Origin: Spirochaetota bacterium
Lineage (GTDB): Bacteria; Spirochaetota; Spirochaetia; Sphaerochaetales; Sphaerochaetaceae
Direction of reading: 5' to 3'
NCBI GenBank assembly: GCA_918298275.1
Contig: CAKJZO010000062.1
Span: 1 to 40,542 of the forward strand
Length of the DNA stretch: 40,542 bases
The translations under genes were made by a program, and so were the position numbers. The notes below the pieces were generated by a model, which was given only the letters and a program-made list of their open reading frames with translations, ran no database searches and had not been told where the DNA came from. The first letter of the stretch is position 1. The number at the start of each line of letters is the position of its first letter. This document shows positions 14,647-21,892 of the stretch, piece by piece.

Positions 14647-15704
14647 AGCATCATGATTCTAGCATCAGTAAGATAATTGTAGATACTTTCAATAATTATG
14701 GAATTAAGTCAGAAATTATTGGTTGCACAAATGGTGTAGCATATACGCTGTATGAGGTTAAGGTTGCTCCTGGAACAAGAATGCTTTCGGTTGCATCTCG
14801 CGAGTATGATTTGGCCGTAGCTTTATCAGAAGAGAGAGTCCGGATTATTGCTCCGATTCCGGGGAAAACCACCATCGGAGTAGAAGTTCGTGCACCAATC
14901 AGAATACGCATCCCATTTGATCCATTTCCCCCAGTTCTTGAAAACAGCTTCGGAGTGATTCCGTTTGCGCTCGGAATGGATGTATACGGCAACAGGCATG
15001 TTACAGATCTTACAATGTGTCCTCATCTTCTGATTGCAGGAAACCGGGGTACAGGGAAGACAACTTTCATCAATTGTCTGATTCACTCCATTGTCCTGAC
15101 TAGAACCCCATCTGAGGTGAAATTGTCTCTGATAGATACAAAGGACATCTTGTACTCGGAAAGAATGGAAATACCAAATCTGCTGGTTCCGATAATAACA
15201 GAACCAAAAAACGCACTTGACTTCTTTGATTATCTGTTCGAGGAAATGGAGCGGAGATTGGTATTTCTTAAGGAGAGAGGCGTCCGAAATATATCTGAGT
15301 ATAACGAAGGCATTTCAGAGGATGATCGTTCAAATCAGAAAATGCCATACATTGTTGTAATTGTTGATGAGTATTCGGATTTGATGCTTGAAGATGGCAG
15401 ATGGTTTGAGTCGATGATAATGCAGATTGCTCCTAAAGGTAAGACTGTCGGAATTCATCTTGTAATGTCCACAAACAGGTGCACATCTGATGTCATAACA
15501 GGAGTAATAAAAACTCATTTCCCGTCGCAGATTGCATTCTCTGTATCCAGTGGTTTAAACAGCAGAATAATAATCGATCAGCTTGGAGCAGAAAGATTGC
15601 TTGGATGGGGAGACTTTCTGTATTGTGCAAATGATTCTCAGGTTCCTCTTAGGCTTCAGGGGATAGACATGATATATAAAGGCCATTGTTTCTCATACAA
15701 ATGA
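14643..15704 (+). CDS. Stand-alone FtsK/SpoIIIE-type DNA translocase motor
   Basis: 353 aa. Residues 1-85 match the alpha part of the FtsK motor (FNNYGIKSEIIGCTNGVAYTLYEVKVAPGTRM, APIPGKTTIGVEV). Residues 110-340 are the RecA-like beta part with Walker A GNRGTGKT (133-140), LIDTKDILYS, MERRLVFLKERGVRNISEYN and Walker B IVVIVDEYSDLM (Asp242, Glu243). Membrane helices, linker and the DNA-reading gamma domain of chromosomal FtsK are missing. It is therefore a soluble hexameric-motor paralogue, likely an accessory or defence-type ATPase rather than the divisome protein. It starts inside the end of the Cys-rich gene without its own ribosome binding site and converges on hrpA. Confidence 0.85.
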   Translation: MKHHDSSISKIIVDTFNNYGIKSEIIGCTNGVAYTLYEVKVAPGTRMLSVASREYDLAVALSEERVRIIAPIPGKTTIGVEVRAPIRIRIPFDPFPPVLENSFGVIPFALGMDVYGNRHVTDLTMCPHLLIAGNRGTGKTTFINCLIHSIVLTRTPSEVKLSLIDTKDILYSERMEIPNLLVPIITEPKNALDFFDYLFEEMERRLVFLKERGVRNISEYNEGISEDDRSNQKMPYIVVIVDEYSDLMLEDGRWFESMIMQIAPKGKTVGIHLVMSTNRCTSDVITGVIKTHFPSQIAFSVSSGLNSRIIIDQLGAERLLGWGDFLYCANDSQVPLRLQGIDMIYKGHCFSYK

Positions 15705-15732
15705 GATTCAATGAGTTTTATTTCTCAGTTGT
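15697..15732. terminator. Possible hairpin between convergent FtsK-like and hrpA genes
   Basis: ACAAATGAGA (15697-15706) and TCTCAGTTGT (15723-15732) pair with one mismatch around a 16-nt loop, straddling the end of the FtsK-like gene. There is no strong T-tract, so termination is only suggested by its place between converging genes. Confidence 0.3.
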
Positions 15733-15738
15733 AATTGA

Positions 15739-18309
15739 TTAATCCAGAAGTTTCAGGATGCGGTTGTAGGCCTTGCGTAGTTCAGGGAGATTCACGTTGT
15801 CCAGGATTGAGAGCAGGGTGTAGGCGCTGTTGTTCAGTGCATCGGTGAAGCTTCTGCTTACATGGAAGAACACGCTGCTGCGACCCGAGATCAGAAGCTC
15901 TATGTATCCCAGCTTGCCCTTGTCCTTCAGAGGTGCGATCTTCATGAGGTCTCCGAGGTAAGGAATCAGGTCGTTCAGGCTGTCGAGGTCAAACACCCGG
16001 GTGCAGGGCTTTGCAACGTAGCCTTCAGGTGAAAGGTCCACGCGGCCGTTGAGGCTGATTATGTCGTAGAGACTCTCGCCGTAGGCAAGGTAACTGCCGT
16101 TTACCAATAGAGTTGCCACAGTGCCCTTGGGATGTCTCGAAGAGCGCTTGTAGGCCTTTGCAAGAGCCGGAAGGTCCTTTGCCGGAATGACGACGATGTT
16201 GCGCGTACGCTTCTTGCCGATGTCCTTGATGACGGGGAATTCGAAGCTGAAGATGCGTGAGACTTTGCTCTCCGCCTCCCTGGATGCCTTTGAATTGACG
16301 TTTGCACCCCTTGAAGTGGAGCGGCCTTCCTGCCTGGAGCCCGAGCGCGAGCGATCGCGCAGTTCGGATTCCTTTGCCATTCTGCGGAGTTTCTCGGCAA
16401 GGCCCTTCGAGATTTCGGGAACCCAGTCGGGATAGAGCGGGGAGACTGTGCGTGCATACATCTTGGTGGTCATCACGATTTCGCCTGCAAGCAGGTATGG
16501 AGGCGGGTTGCGGAACCAGGCTGAGCCGGGATGGATATAGATCTCATCGGTCAGCAGCGTCCTGTAGATCGAAGCCTTCTTCTTGATGCAGACGTACTGA
16601 AGCAGCCCCGAGCCCAGGCAGACCAGAAGATCGTGGGCGAACTGCTCGGGATCCGTGACATCGCATTCGGGAACGGGAACTCCCATCTCCGTGGTGATGT
16701 CGCACAGTTGTGCGCTGATGTGCAGGATTTCATCCATGCTCTGGATGTCAAGGTAGTTGCTCTTGCAGAACTCCTCGCGCTTTTTCTGTGTATTCAGATC
16801 CTTGTATTTGCGGTAGATGCTCTGATAGCTGACGAAGTCCCCGTATGGGCTGGAGAAGCGTCTGTGGGCGCTTCTGGCCATGTCTTCCTCTCCCGGCGGA
16901 AGCACGAAAGGTGTTCTTGCGGAGAGGAATGCCAGGCAGATGACCACCGGTCTTATCATGTGCGGATAGCGCTTGAGAGCTTCCACAAGTGCCCTGGAGT
17001 GCCTCGGAAGCAGGGGATAGCGGACCATTATCTCTCCTACGGATGTCAGATGGCGCATCTCGTCAATGGCATCGAGGAGCCTCAATGTACGCTCTCCGCT
17101 CTGAATGGCCTTGGGATCCGGACGGGTGATGTAGGGGAAGGTCTCGAAATCGTAGATTCCCAGATCCACCATGCGCAGTACTACCTCGGAGAGGTCGGTT
17201 CTCAGTATTTCCTCCGTTGTCCAAAGCGGACGCGAATCGTAGTCTTCGCGTGAGAAGAGCCTGTAACAGACTCCCGGAGCCGTTCTGCCGGCTCGACCTT
17301 TTCTCTGCTCTGCCGAGGATCGGCTTATAGGCCTCATTATCAGAGACGATGTGAAATCAGTCTGGTTATAGTAGTTGATCTTGGCAAGGCCACTGTCTAT
17401 GACAACACGGATTCCGTCGATGGTTAGGCTGGTTTCCGCTATGTTGGTGGCAAGGACGACCTTCATCTTCTGTGGCTGGGTCTCCTCGAAGACCAGCTCC
17501 TGCTCCTCCTTGTTGAGCCTTCCGTAAAGCGGATAGATCTGAAGATGCTCGTGGTCGCATTCGTAGTAGATCTGCTGCAGGCAGGTCTTGATCTCGAACT
17601 CGCCGGGCAGGAAGACAAGCGTGTCCTCGTTGTCCTTGTATCCGTTTGTCTTGAAGCGCTTGAGAAGCTGGTTCAGCACTACGCAGATGCTGTGGCTGAG
17701 CTCGGCGGTATCGGCCTGGTTGCGGAGGGGAAAGTACTTGACTGCAACATCATAGACCCTGGCGTTGATTGAAATTATCGGAGCTCCATTGAAGAAGCGG
17801 GAGAAGACCTTCGTGTTGAGCGTGGCCGAGGAGATGATGATCTTGAGCTCGGGACGGCGCTGTGCAATCTGCCTCAGAAGACCCAGGATGAAGTCGATGT
17901 TCAGGCTGCGTTCGTGGGCCTCGTCGACCATGATAACGCTGTAGCGGCTAAGGTCCCCGTCGGCCTTGAGCTCCTGAAGAAGCATGCCGTCGGTGAGGAT
18001 CTTGATTCGGGTGTTGAAATCCGTGGTGTCGTAGAAGCGCATCTTATAGGCGCAGTAGTTCTCGGCAAGGCCCTCGGCGGCTATCTGGCTCTTGATGTAG
18101 GAGCAGACTCCCAGCGTGGCTATGCGCCTTGGCTGGGTTATTCCGATTATGCCGCGCTCGGCGTATCCGGCTTCCTTGAGGATTATGGGAATCTGCGTGG
18201 TCTTGCCGCTGCCCGTGGGGCTTTCGACTATGATGACCTGATTCAGTTCAAGGGCATCGAGAATCTGCTGCCTGTGCTGATAGACGGGAAGGGACCTGAA
18301 GTCTGTCAT
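15739..18309 (-). CDS. hrpA: ATP-dependent DEAH-box RNA helicase, HrpA/HrpB type
   Basis: 856 aa. Helicase motifs appear in order: Walker A SPTGSGKTT (about 30-38), TQPRR, DEAH at 129-132 (VDEAHERS), SAT, and motif VI QRKGRAGRTAPG. Helicase-associated and OB-like sequences follow. Near residue 630-670 there is a low-complexity Arg/Ser linker (RDRSRSGSRQEGRSTSRG), then a C-terminal extension of about 190 residues. Such enzymes remodel RNA or ribosomal complexes; the precise target here is unknown. It lies 10 bp downstream of hisS and is probably co-transcribed with it. The HrpA rather than HrpB label is tentative. Confidence 0.88.
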   Translation of the reverse strand: MTDFRSLPVYQHRQQILDALELNQVIIVESPTGSGKTTQIPIILKEAGYAERGIIGITQPRRIATLGVCSYIKSQIAAEGLAENYCAYKMRFYDTTDFNTRIKILTDGMLLQELKADGDLSRYSVIMVDEAHERSLNIDFILGLLRQIAQRRPELKIIISSATLNTKVFSRFFNGAPIISINARVYDVAVKYFPLRNQADTAELSHSICVVLNQLLKRFKTNGYKDNEDTLVFLPGEFEIKTCLQQIYYECDHEHLQIYPLYGRLNKEEQELVFEETQPQKMKVVLATNIAETSLTIDGIRVVIDSGLAKINYYNQTDFTSSLIMRPISRSSAEQRKGRAGRTAPGVCYRLFSREDYDSRPLWTTEEILRTDLSEVVLRMVDLGIYDFETFPYITRPDPKAIQSGERTLRLLDAIDEMRHLTSVGEIMVRYPLLPRHSRALVEALKRYPHMIRPVVICLAFLSARTPFVLPPGEEDMARSAHRRFSSPYGDFVSYQSIYRKYKDLNTQKKREEFCKSNYLDIQSMDEILHISAQLCDITTEMGVPVPECDVTDPEQFAHDLLVCLGSGLLQYVCIKKKASIYRTLLTDEIYIHPGSAWFRNPPPYLLAGEIVMTTKMYARTVSPLYPDWVPEISKGLAEKLRRMAKESELRDRSRSGSRQEGRSTSRGANVNSKASREAESKVSRIFSFEFPVIKDIGKKRTRNIVVIPAKDLPALAKAYKRSSRHPKGTVATLLVNGSYLAYGESLYDIISLNGRVDLSPEGYVAKPCTRVFDLDSLNDLIPYLGDLMKIAPLKDKGKLGYIELLISGRSSVFFHVSRSFTDALNNSAYTLLSILDNVNLPELRKAYNRILKLLD

Positions 18310-18319
18310 CTACCTTCTG

Positions 18320-19609
18320 TCAGCCTCTGACAAGGGAGGCAATCTGCTCCAACGTGAGGTTCTCAAGCATTTTTCTGGTTGCTATCTCCTTGACGGAGAA
18401 GAGGTTGGGATTGTCCGGATTCTGTGCGGTGACAACATAGGGAATTCCGTTCTTCTCCGCATAGGCGAACTGCTGGCCCGTGCCTTTCTCTCCGACATAG
18501 GAGTCCGTGCGAATACCCAGCTCCCTGAGCTTCATTGCAATGCTCTCCGACCATGCCGGCTCTTCCTTCTTTCCGATGACCATCACGTCGGCATAGCTTG
18601 CGTCGGTAACAATCGGGCTCTTGAGCTCCTCGAGGGCAGCGATCAGGCGGTCAAGTCCGATGCAGGATCCTACGCCCGGCAGGTTCTCCTTGGTGTAGAG
18701 GCCTGCGAGGTTGTTGTATCTACCGCCAGAGCAGATCGATCCGATGGAAGGCATGTCAAGGAGCAGTGTCTCGTAGACAATGCCGGTGTAATAGTCGAGT
18801 CCTCTTGTAATCGATGTGTCGAGAATGAAATCGTCCTGGATGCCGCATGCCTTCATCATCTCAAGGATGGAGGAGAGGCGGACGATCTCGTCGCACTGTC
18901 CGAACATCTCGGTAAGCTTGTTGAGCGTGCTCTCGAAGCTGTTCTTCTCGATTGAGATGAATGAGATGACATTATCTGTCTGCTCCTGCGTAAGTCCATC
19001 TTCGACAAGGATTTCCTTCACGGCATCAGAGCCGATCTTGCCTAGCTTGTCGATGGCTCTGAGAACATCTGCGCTCTTTTCGGAGATGCCCATTGATCCG
19101 AGGAAGCGGTTGAGAAGTCCCCTGTGAGAGACCGATACCTTGAAAGGTCCGACCTGCATCTTGGTCAGGCAGGTGTGGATCAGAAGCAGGATCTCGAAGT
19201 CGCTCTGTGCATTGTCCACTCCGACCATGTCGAAGTCACACTGCAGGAACTCGCGGAAGCGGCCCTTCTGGGGCTTTTCTCCGCGCCAGACCTTGGCCAT
19301 GTGATAGCGCTTGAAAGGGAAGGAGAGCTGGCTGTAGTTTGCCGCGACATAGCGGGCAAGCGGGACTGTCAGGTCGAATCTGAGCGCGACATCGCGGCCT
19401 CCGTTGTCCTGGAAGCGGAACATCTGCTTGTCCGTCTCTCCGCCGCCCTTGCCCAGAAGGACCTCGGTATATTCGAGTGCAGGTGTGTCGATGGGCACGA
19501 ATCCGAATGAACGGAGGATCTCCTGGATCTTGCCCATCAGGGTCTGTCTGACGATCTCCTGCTGCGGGAGGCTGTCCCTGAATCCTTTCAAAACCTTGGG
19601 TTCTATCAT
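18320..19609 (-). CDS. hisS: Histidyl-tRNA synthetase
   Basis: 429 aa from the ATG at 19609, chosen because GAGGTG precedes it and MIEPKVLKGFRDSLPQQ is the usual HisRS N-terminus; the open frame to 19708 is untranslated leader. It is a class II synthetase charging tRNA-His. Motif 2 (HMAKVWRGEKPQKGRFREFLQCDFDMVG), the histidine A loop (TSITRGLDYYTGIVYE) and motif 3 (GSCIGLDRLIAAL) are all visible. The C-terminal anticodon-binding domain follows. First gene of a hisS-hrpA pair transcribed leftward, divergent from pcnB. No T-box structure is seen in its leader. Confidence 0.96.
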   Translation of the reverse strand: MIEPKVLKGFRDSLPQQEIVRQTLMGKIQEILRSFGFVPIDTPALEYTEVLLGKGGGETDKQMFRFQDNGGRDVALRFDLTVPLARYVAANYSQLSFPFKRYHMAKVWRGEKPQKGRFREFLQCDFDMVGVDNAQSDFEILLLIHTCLTKMQVGPFKVSVSHRGLLNRFLGSMGISEKSADVLRAIDKLGKIGSDAVKEILVEDGLTQEQTDNVISFISIEKNSFESTLNKLTEMFGQCDEIVRLSSILEMMKACGIQDDFILDTSITRGLDYYTGIVYETLLLDMPSIGSICSGGRYNNLAGLYTKENLPGVGSCIGLDRLIAALEELKSPIVTDASYADVMVIGKKEEPAWSESIAMKLRELGIRTDSYVGEKGTGQQFAYAEKNGIPYVVTAQNPDNPNLFSVKEIATRKMLENLTLEQIASLVRG

Positions 19610-19680
19610 ATTCACCTCATCCAACCCGGCACTAAGGGGCCCGGTTGTGTTGTCTTTTTCATGGAAATTTGTTGTAATAC

Positions 19681-19708
19681 ATTCTATACAAATAAGAGAT
19701 TTGTTCAA
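19681..19708 (-). promoter_or_regulatory. Predicted hisS promoter
   Basis: On the minus strand TTGAAC (19708-19703) and TAGAAT (19686-19681) are separated by 16 bp. The transcript would start near 19674 and carry a leader of about 65 nt. An imperfect hairpin in that leader (AACC.GGC/GCC.GGTT arms near 19623-19645) precedes the ribosome binding site. Confidence 0.5.
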
Positions 19709-19719
19709 CGGTAACAGAC

Positions 19720-20934
19720 ATGTTGGTTAGATATAAGAAGGGGAAAGACGGGCTTGATGCTGTTGCGCGCGTCTATTCCAGAGCAGAAAACAATATAGAC
19801 AACACCCTTGTGGACCGCAACGCCATAACGGTAATCAAGCGTCTTACGGAAGCGGGTTATGAAAGCTACCTTGTCGGAGGAGCCGTACGCGACATGCTCC
19901 TGGGCAGGATTCCCAAGGATTTCGACATAGCCACGGCAGCCTCTCCCAGGCAGGTCCACAAGCTTTTCTACAACTCCAGGATCATCGGACGGCGCTTCCG
20001 CATAGTCCACATCACATTCGGAAAGCAGATAATCGAGGTCTCCACGTTCAGGAGCAACAAGGAGCATGAGGGCCCGACCGACAACGAATTCGGTACCATC
20101 GAGGAGGATTCCTCGCGCCGTGATTTCACGATCAACAGCCTCTATTACGATCCCATCAAGGAGAATCTGATAGATTTCAACAATGCCCTGAAGGACTTCA
20201 GCGACCGCAGGATCGTATCGCTTATCCCTCTTAACAAGACATTCGTCGAAGACCCCGTGAGAATGGTCAGGGCGGTCAAGTACTCCGTCACCACGGGTTT
20301 CAAGATTCCGTTCCAGCTCTCAATGGCCATTCGCCATTATGCTCCTCTGATTGCAGATGTCAGCACTTCCAGGATGACCGAGGAGGTCAACAAGATCCTT
20401 GCCTGCGGGTGCAGCGCCCAGATCTTCGAGAGGCTTCATCACTACAAGCTTCTGGTCTACATGCTTCCTGCAATCTCCGTCTATGCATCCTTCCCGCAGA
20501 TGTTCGAGTCCCTGAAGGCTCTGGACAAGCAGATCCAGCAGTCCCGCCAGAGCGGCGCAAAGAGCGTCGAGAAGGCGCGCATGTACCTTGCGCTGGTCCA
20601 GTGTTTCATCACACGCAACACCGAGCTGGTCAACCCGATGGAGATATTCAACGATATACTCAGGCAAATCAAGGTGCTTCTGAGTCCCATCACTCCGCCC
20701 AATTACGAGCTTGAGTCCGCAGCCGCCCTCTACATGACCTCTGAGGGCCTCAAGGTCCCCAAAGGCGCAATCAGACACAAGAATCCGGACGCGCCCCAGA
20801 CAAGCCGCACTCCCAGAAAGCACAGCCCCAGAACCAAGGCCGATACCCCCGAGACTGCGCCCAAGAAGCGCAGAAGGCCGAGGAAAAAGCCGGAGACTGC
20901 AGTTGCAGAGCAGAATACGACTCAGGAAAGTTAG
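19720..20934 (+). CDS. pcnB: Polynucleotide adenylyltransferase (poly(A) polymerase I)
   Basis: 404 aa, a class II nucleotidyltransferase that adds 3' A tails to RNA and promotes its decay. The catalytic head is SYLVGGAVRDMLLGRIPKDFDIATAASP, followed by IIGRRFRIVHITFGKQIIEVSTF and the RRDFTINSLYYDP motif. The IIGRRFR segment and the long basic tail (RTPRKHSPRTK...PKKRRRPRKKP) resemble PcnB rather than the CCA-adding enzyme. As the two families are close, a CCA role cannot be wholly excluded by eye. The ATG at 19720 has only a weak ribosome binding site. Divergent from hisS. Confidence 0.85.
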   Translation: MLVRYKKGKDGLDAVARVYSRAENNIDNTLVDRNAITVIKRLTEAGYESYLVGGAVRDMLLGRIPKDFDIATAASPRQVHKLFYNSRIIGRRFRIVHITFGKQIIEVSTFRSNKEHEGPTDNEFGTIEEDSSRRDFTINSLYYDPIKENLIDFNNALKDFSDRRIVSLIPLNKTFVEDPVRMVRAVKYSVTTGFKIPFQLSMAIRHYAPLIADVSTSRMTEEVNKILACGCSAQIFERLHHYKLLVYMLPAISVYASFPQMFESLKALDKQIQQSRQSGAKSVEKARMYLALVQCFITRNTELVNPMEIFNDILRQIKVLLSPITPPNYELESAAALYMTSEGLKVPKGAIRHKNPDAPQTSRTPRKHSPRTKADTPETAPKKRRRPRKKPETAVAEQNTTQES

Positions 20935-20970
20935 TATAAATGAGGCCTTAGTTGCTTTCTGTACTAACTT
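20928..20970. terminator. Inverted repeat between convergent genes
   Basis: Perfect 9-bp arms AAGTTAGTA (20928-20936) and TACTAACTT (20962-20970) flank a 25-nt loop and include the stop codon of pcnB and part of that of the converging gene. There is no T-tract, so a role as terminator or mRNA 3'-end structure is only a suggestion. Confidence 0.35.
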
Positions 20971-21832
20971 ATGACCAGGCCTGAACTATCAGCCTGACCT
21001 TGTGGATCAGGATTCCGCCGTACTTCTCAAGTGAATCAGCGATGTACTCCTCGAATTCAGCCACCATGTGGCCAGAAATCGATTCAGGTGACCTGACGGT
21101 GATCTCAAGGTCGTAGCCCTCGTTGCCGTAGCTGTAGGTGACCTTGCTGACCTTCATGGTATCCTCATACTCGTTCAGACATCCGCGGACCATCTGGGTA
21201 ATGGCTGCTTCGCTTATGGCCGACTGCTCCTGCTTGCTGAATTCGGGGCAGACGAGGGTCTTCTCGACTGTCTGGGTGTTGCGGAAGAAGGGCAGGAACG
21301 CCAGGCGCTTTCTCAGTCCTACACGGATGGAATCGTAGACGATCGAGGGATAGTTGCGGGTTATCTGAAGCGGAGGGACCGGGATGACATGCTTGCCTTC
21401 CGAATAGCGGATGCGCATGGCGGTATCGATCTCATCCTTGGTGGCAATGTCCTCTATGTGGATGATCTGGCTTGGTTCCGGGAGGTTCAGGCGCAGGGCG
21501 ATCTTGGTTGCCATCTTCTCCGAGGTACCCAGGATCAGGATCTTGCGGAAGCGCTCGTTCTTGAGTGCGTTGAGAACCTCCTCGTGGTGGGAAATCTCCT
21601 GGAAGAGGGCTCTTTTGACTGCAGTGAGGAAGTTGGTTTCCTGTTTTGCGCTCTTGCCGGCAAGGATCTTGTCGTCCTTGATCAGAAGGCCGTCGTCCAC
21701 TATCAGGGGAATGTGGTATTTGTTTGCCACCAGCTGCGCCCTGAAGCTCTTGCCCGTGCCGCTGCGGCCTACGAGGGCGTAGACTTTTACGGGAGGATGC
21801 TTCAAATTGGCGAGAAACAATGAAAGTTTCAT
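20969..21832 (-). CDS. P-loop NTPase fused to an Asp23/Gls24-like domain
   Basis: 287 aa. The N-terminal half is a P-loop ATPase-like domain with Walker A VGRSGTGKS (about 21-29) and a strand KILILGTSE. The C-terminal part (QSAISEAAITQMVRGCLNEYEDTMKVSKVTYSYGNEGYDLEITVRSPE, ending GGILIHKVRLIVQAW) fits the Asp23/Gls24 alkaline-shock-type fold. The fusion suggests an ATP-dependent regulator or scaffold; the cellular role is unknown to me. No Shine-Dalgarno is seen. A -10 element 6 nt before the ATG points to a leaderless transcript. Divergent from the GH57-like gene. Confidence 0.72.
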   Translation of the reverse strand: MKLSLFLANLKHPPVKVYALVGRSGTGKSFRAQLVANKYHIPLIVDDGLLIKDDKILAGKSAKQETNFLTAVKRALFQEISHHEEVLNALKNERFRKILILGTSEKMATKIALRLNLPEPSQIIHIEDIATKDEIDTAMRIRYSEGKHVIPVPPLQITRNYPSIVYDSIRVGLRKRLAFLPFFRNTQTVEKTLVCPEFSKQEQSAISEAAITQMVRGCLNEYEDTMKVSKVTYSYGNEGYDLEITVRSPESISGHMVAEFEEYIADSLEKYGGILIHKVRLIVQAWS

Positions 21833-21838
21833 ATTCTA

Positions 21839-21867
21839 ATAATATGATAATTGGTATAAAATGCAAA
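21839..21867 (-). promoter_or_regulatory. Predicted leaderless promoter of the P-loop/Asp23 gene
   Basis: On the minus strand TTTGCA (21867-21862), 17 bp, then TATTAT (21844-21839). The -10 element ends 6 nt before the ATG at 21832, the same geometry as at 5365 and 34481. Confidence 0.45.
21852..21860 (+). promoter_or_regulatory. Predicted extended -10 promoter of the GH57-prfB-ftsY-lol series
   Basis: TGG followed by TATAAA (21855-21860) forms an extended -10 element; no good -35 is present. Transcription would start near 21867, about 26 nt before the first gene of the rightward series. Confidence 0.45.
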
Positions 21868-21892
21868 GACGCTAAACATAGCCGAGGGATAA

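Noticed and set aside
6221-15704. Integrative element or prophage
   Set aside because: No integrase, transposase, phage structural gene, attachment-site duplication or flanking tRNA was found; the tRNA pair is 22 kb away.
16531-17253. 240-codon plus-strand frame inside hrpA
   Set aside because: It is antisense to conserved helicase sequence, with no start signal.
19610-19680. T-box leader upstream of hisS
   Set aside because: The leader is only about 65 nt and lacks the conserved T-box sequence; only a weak hairpin is seen.
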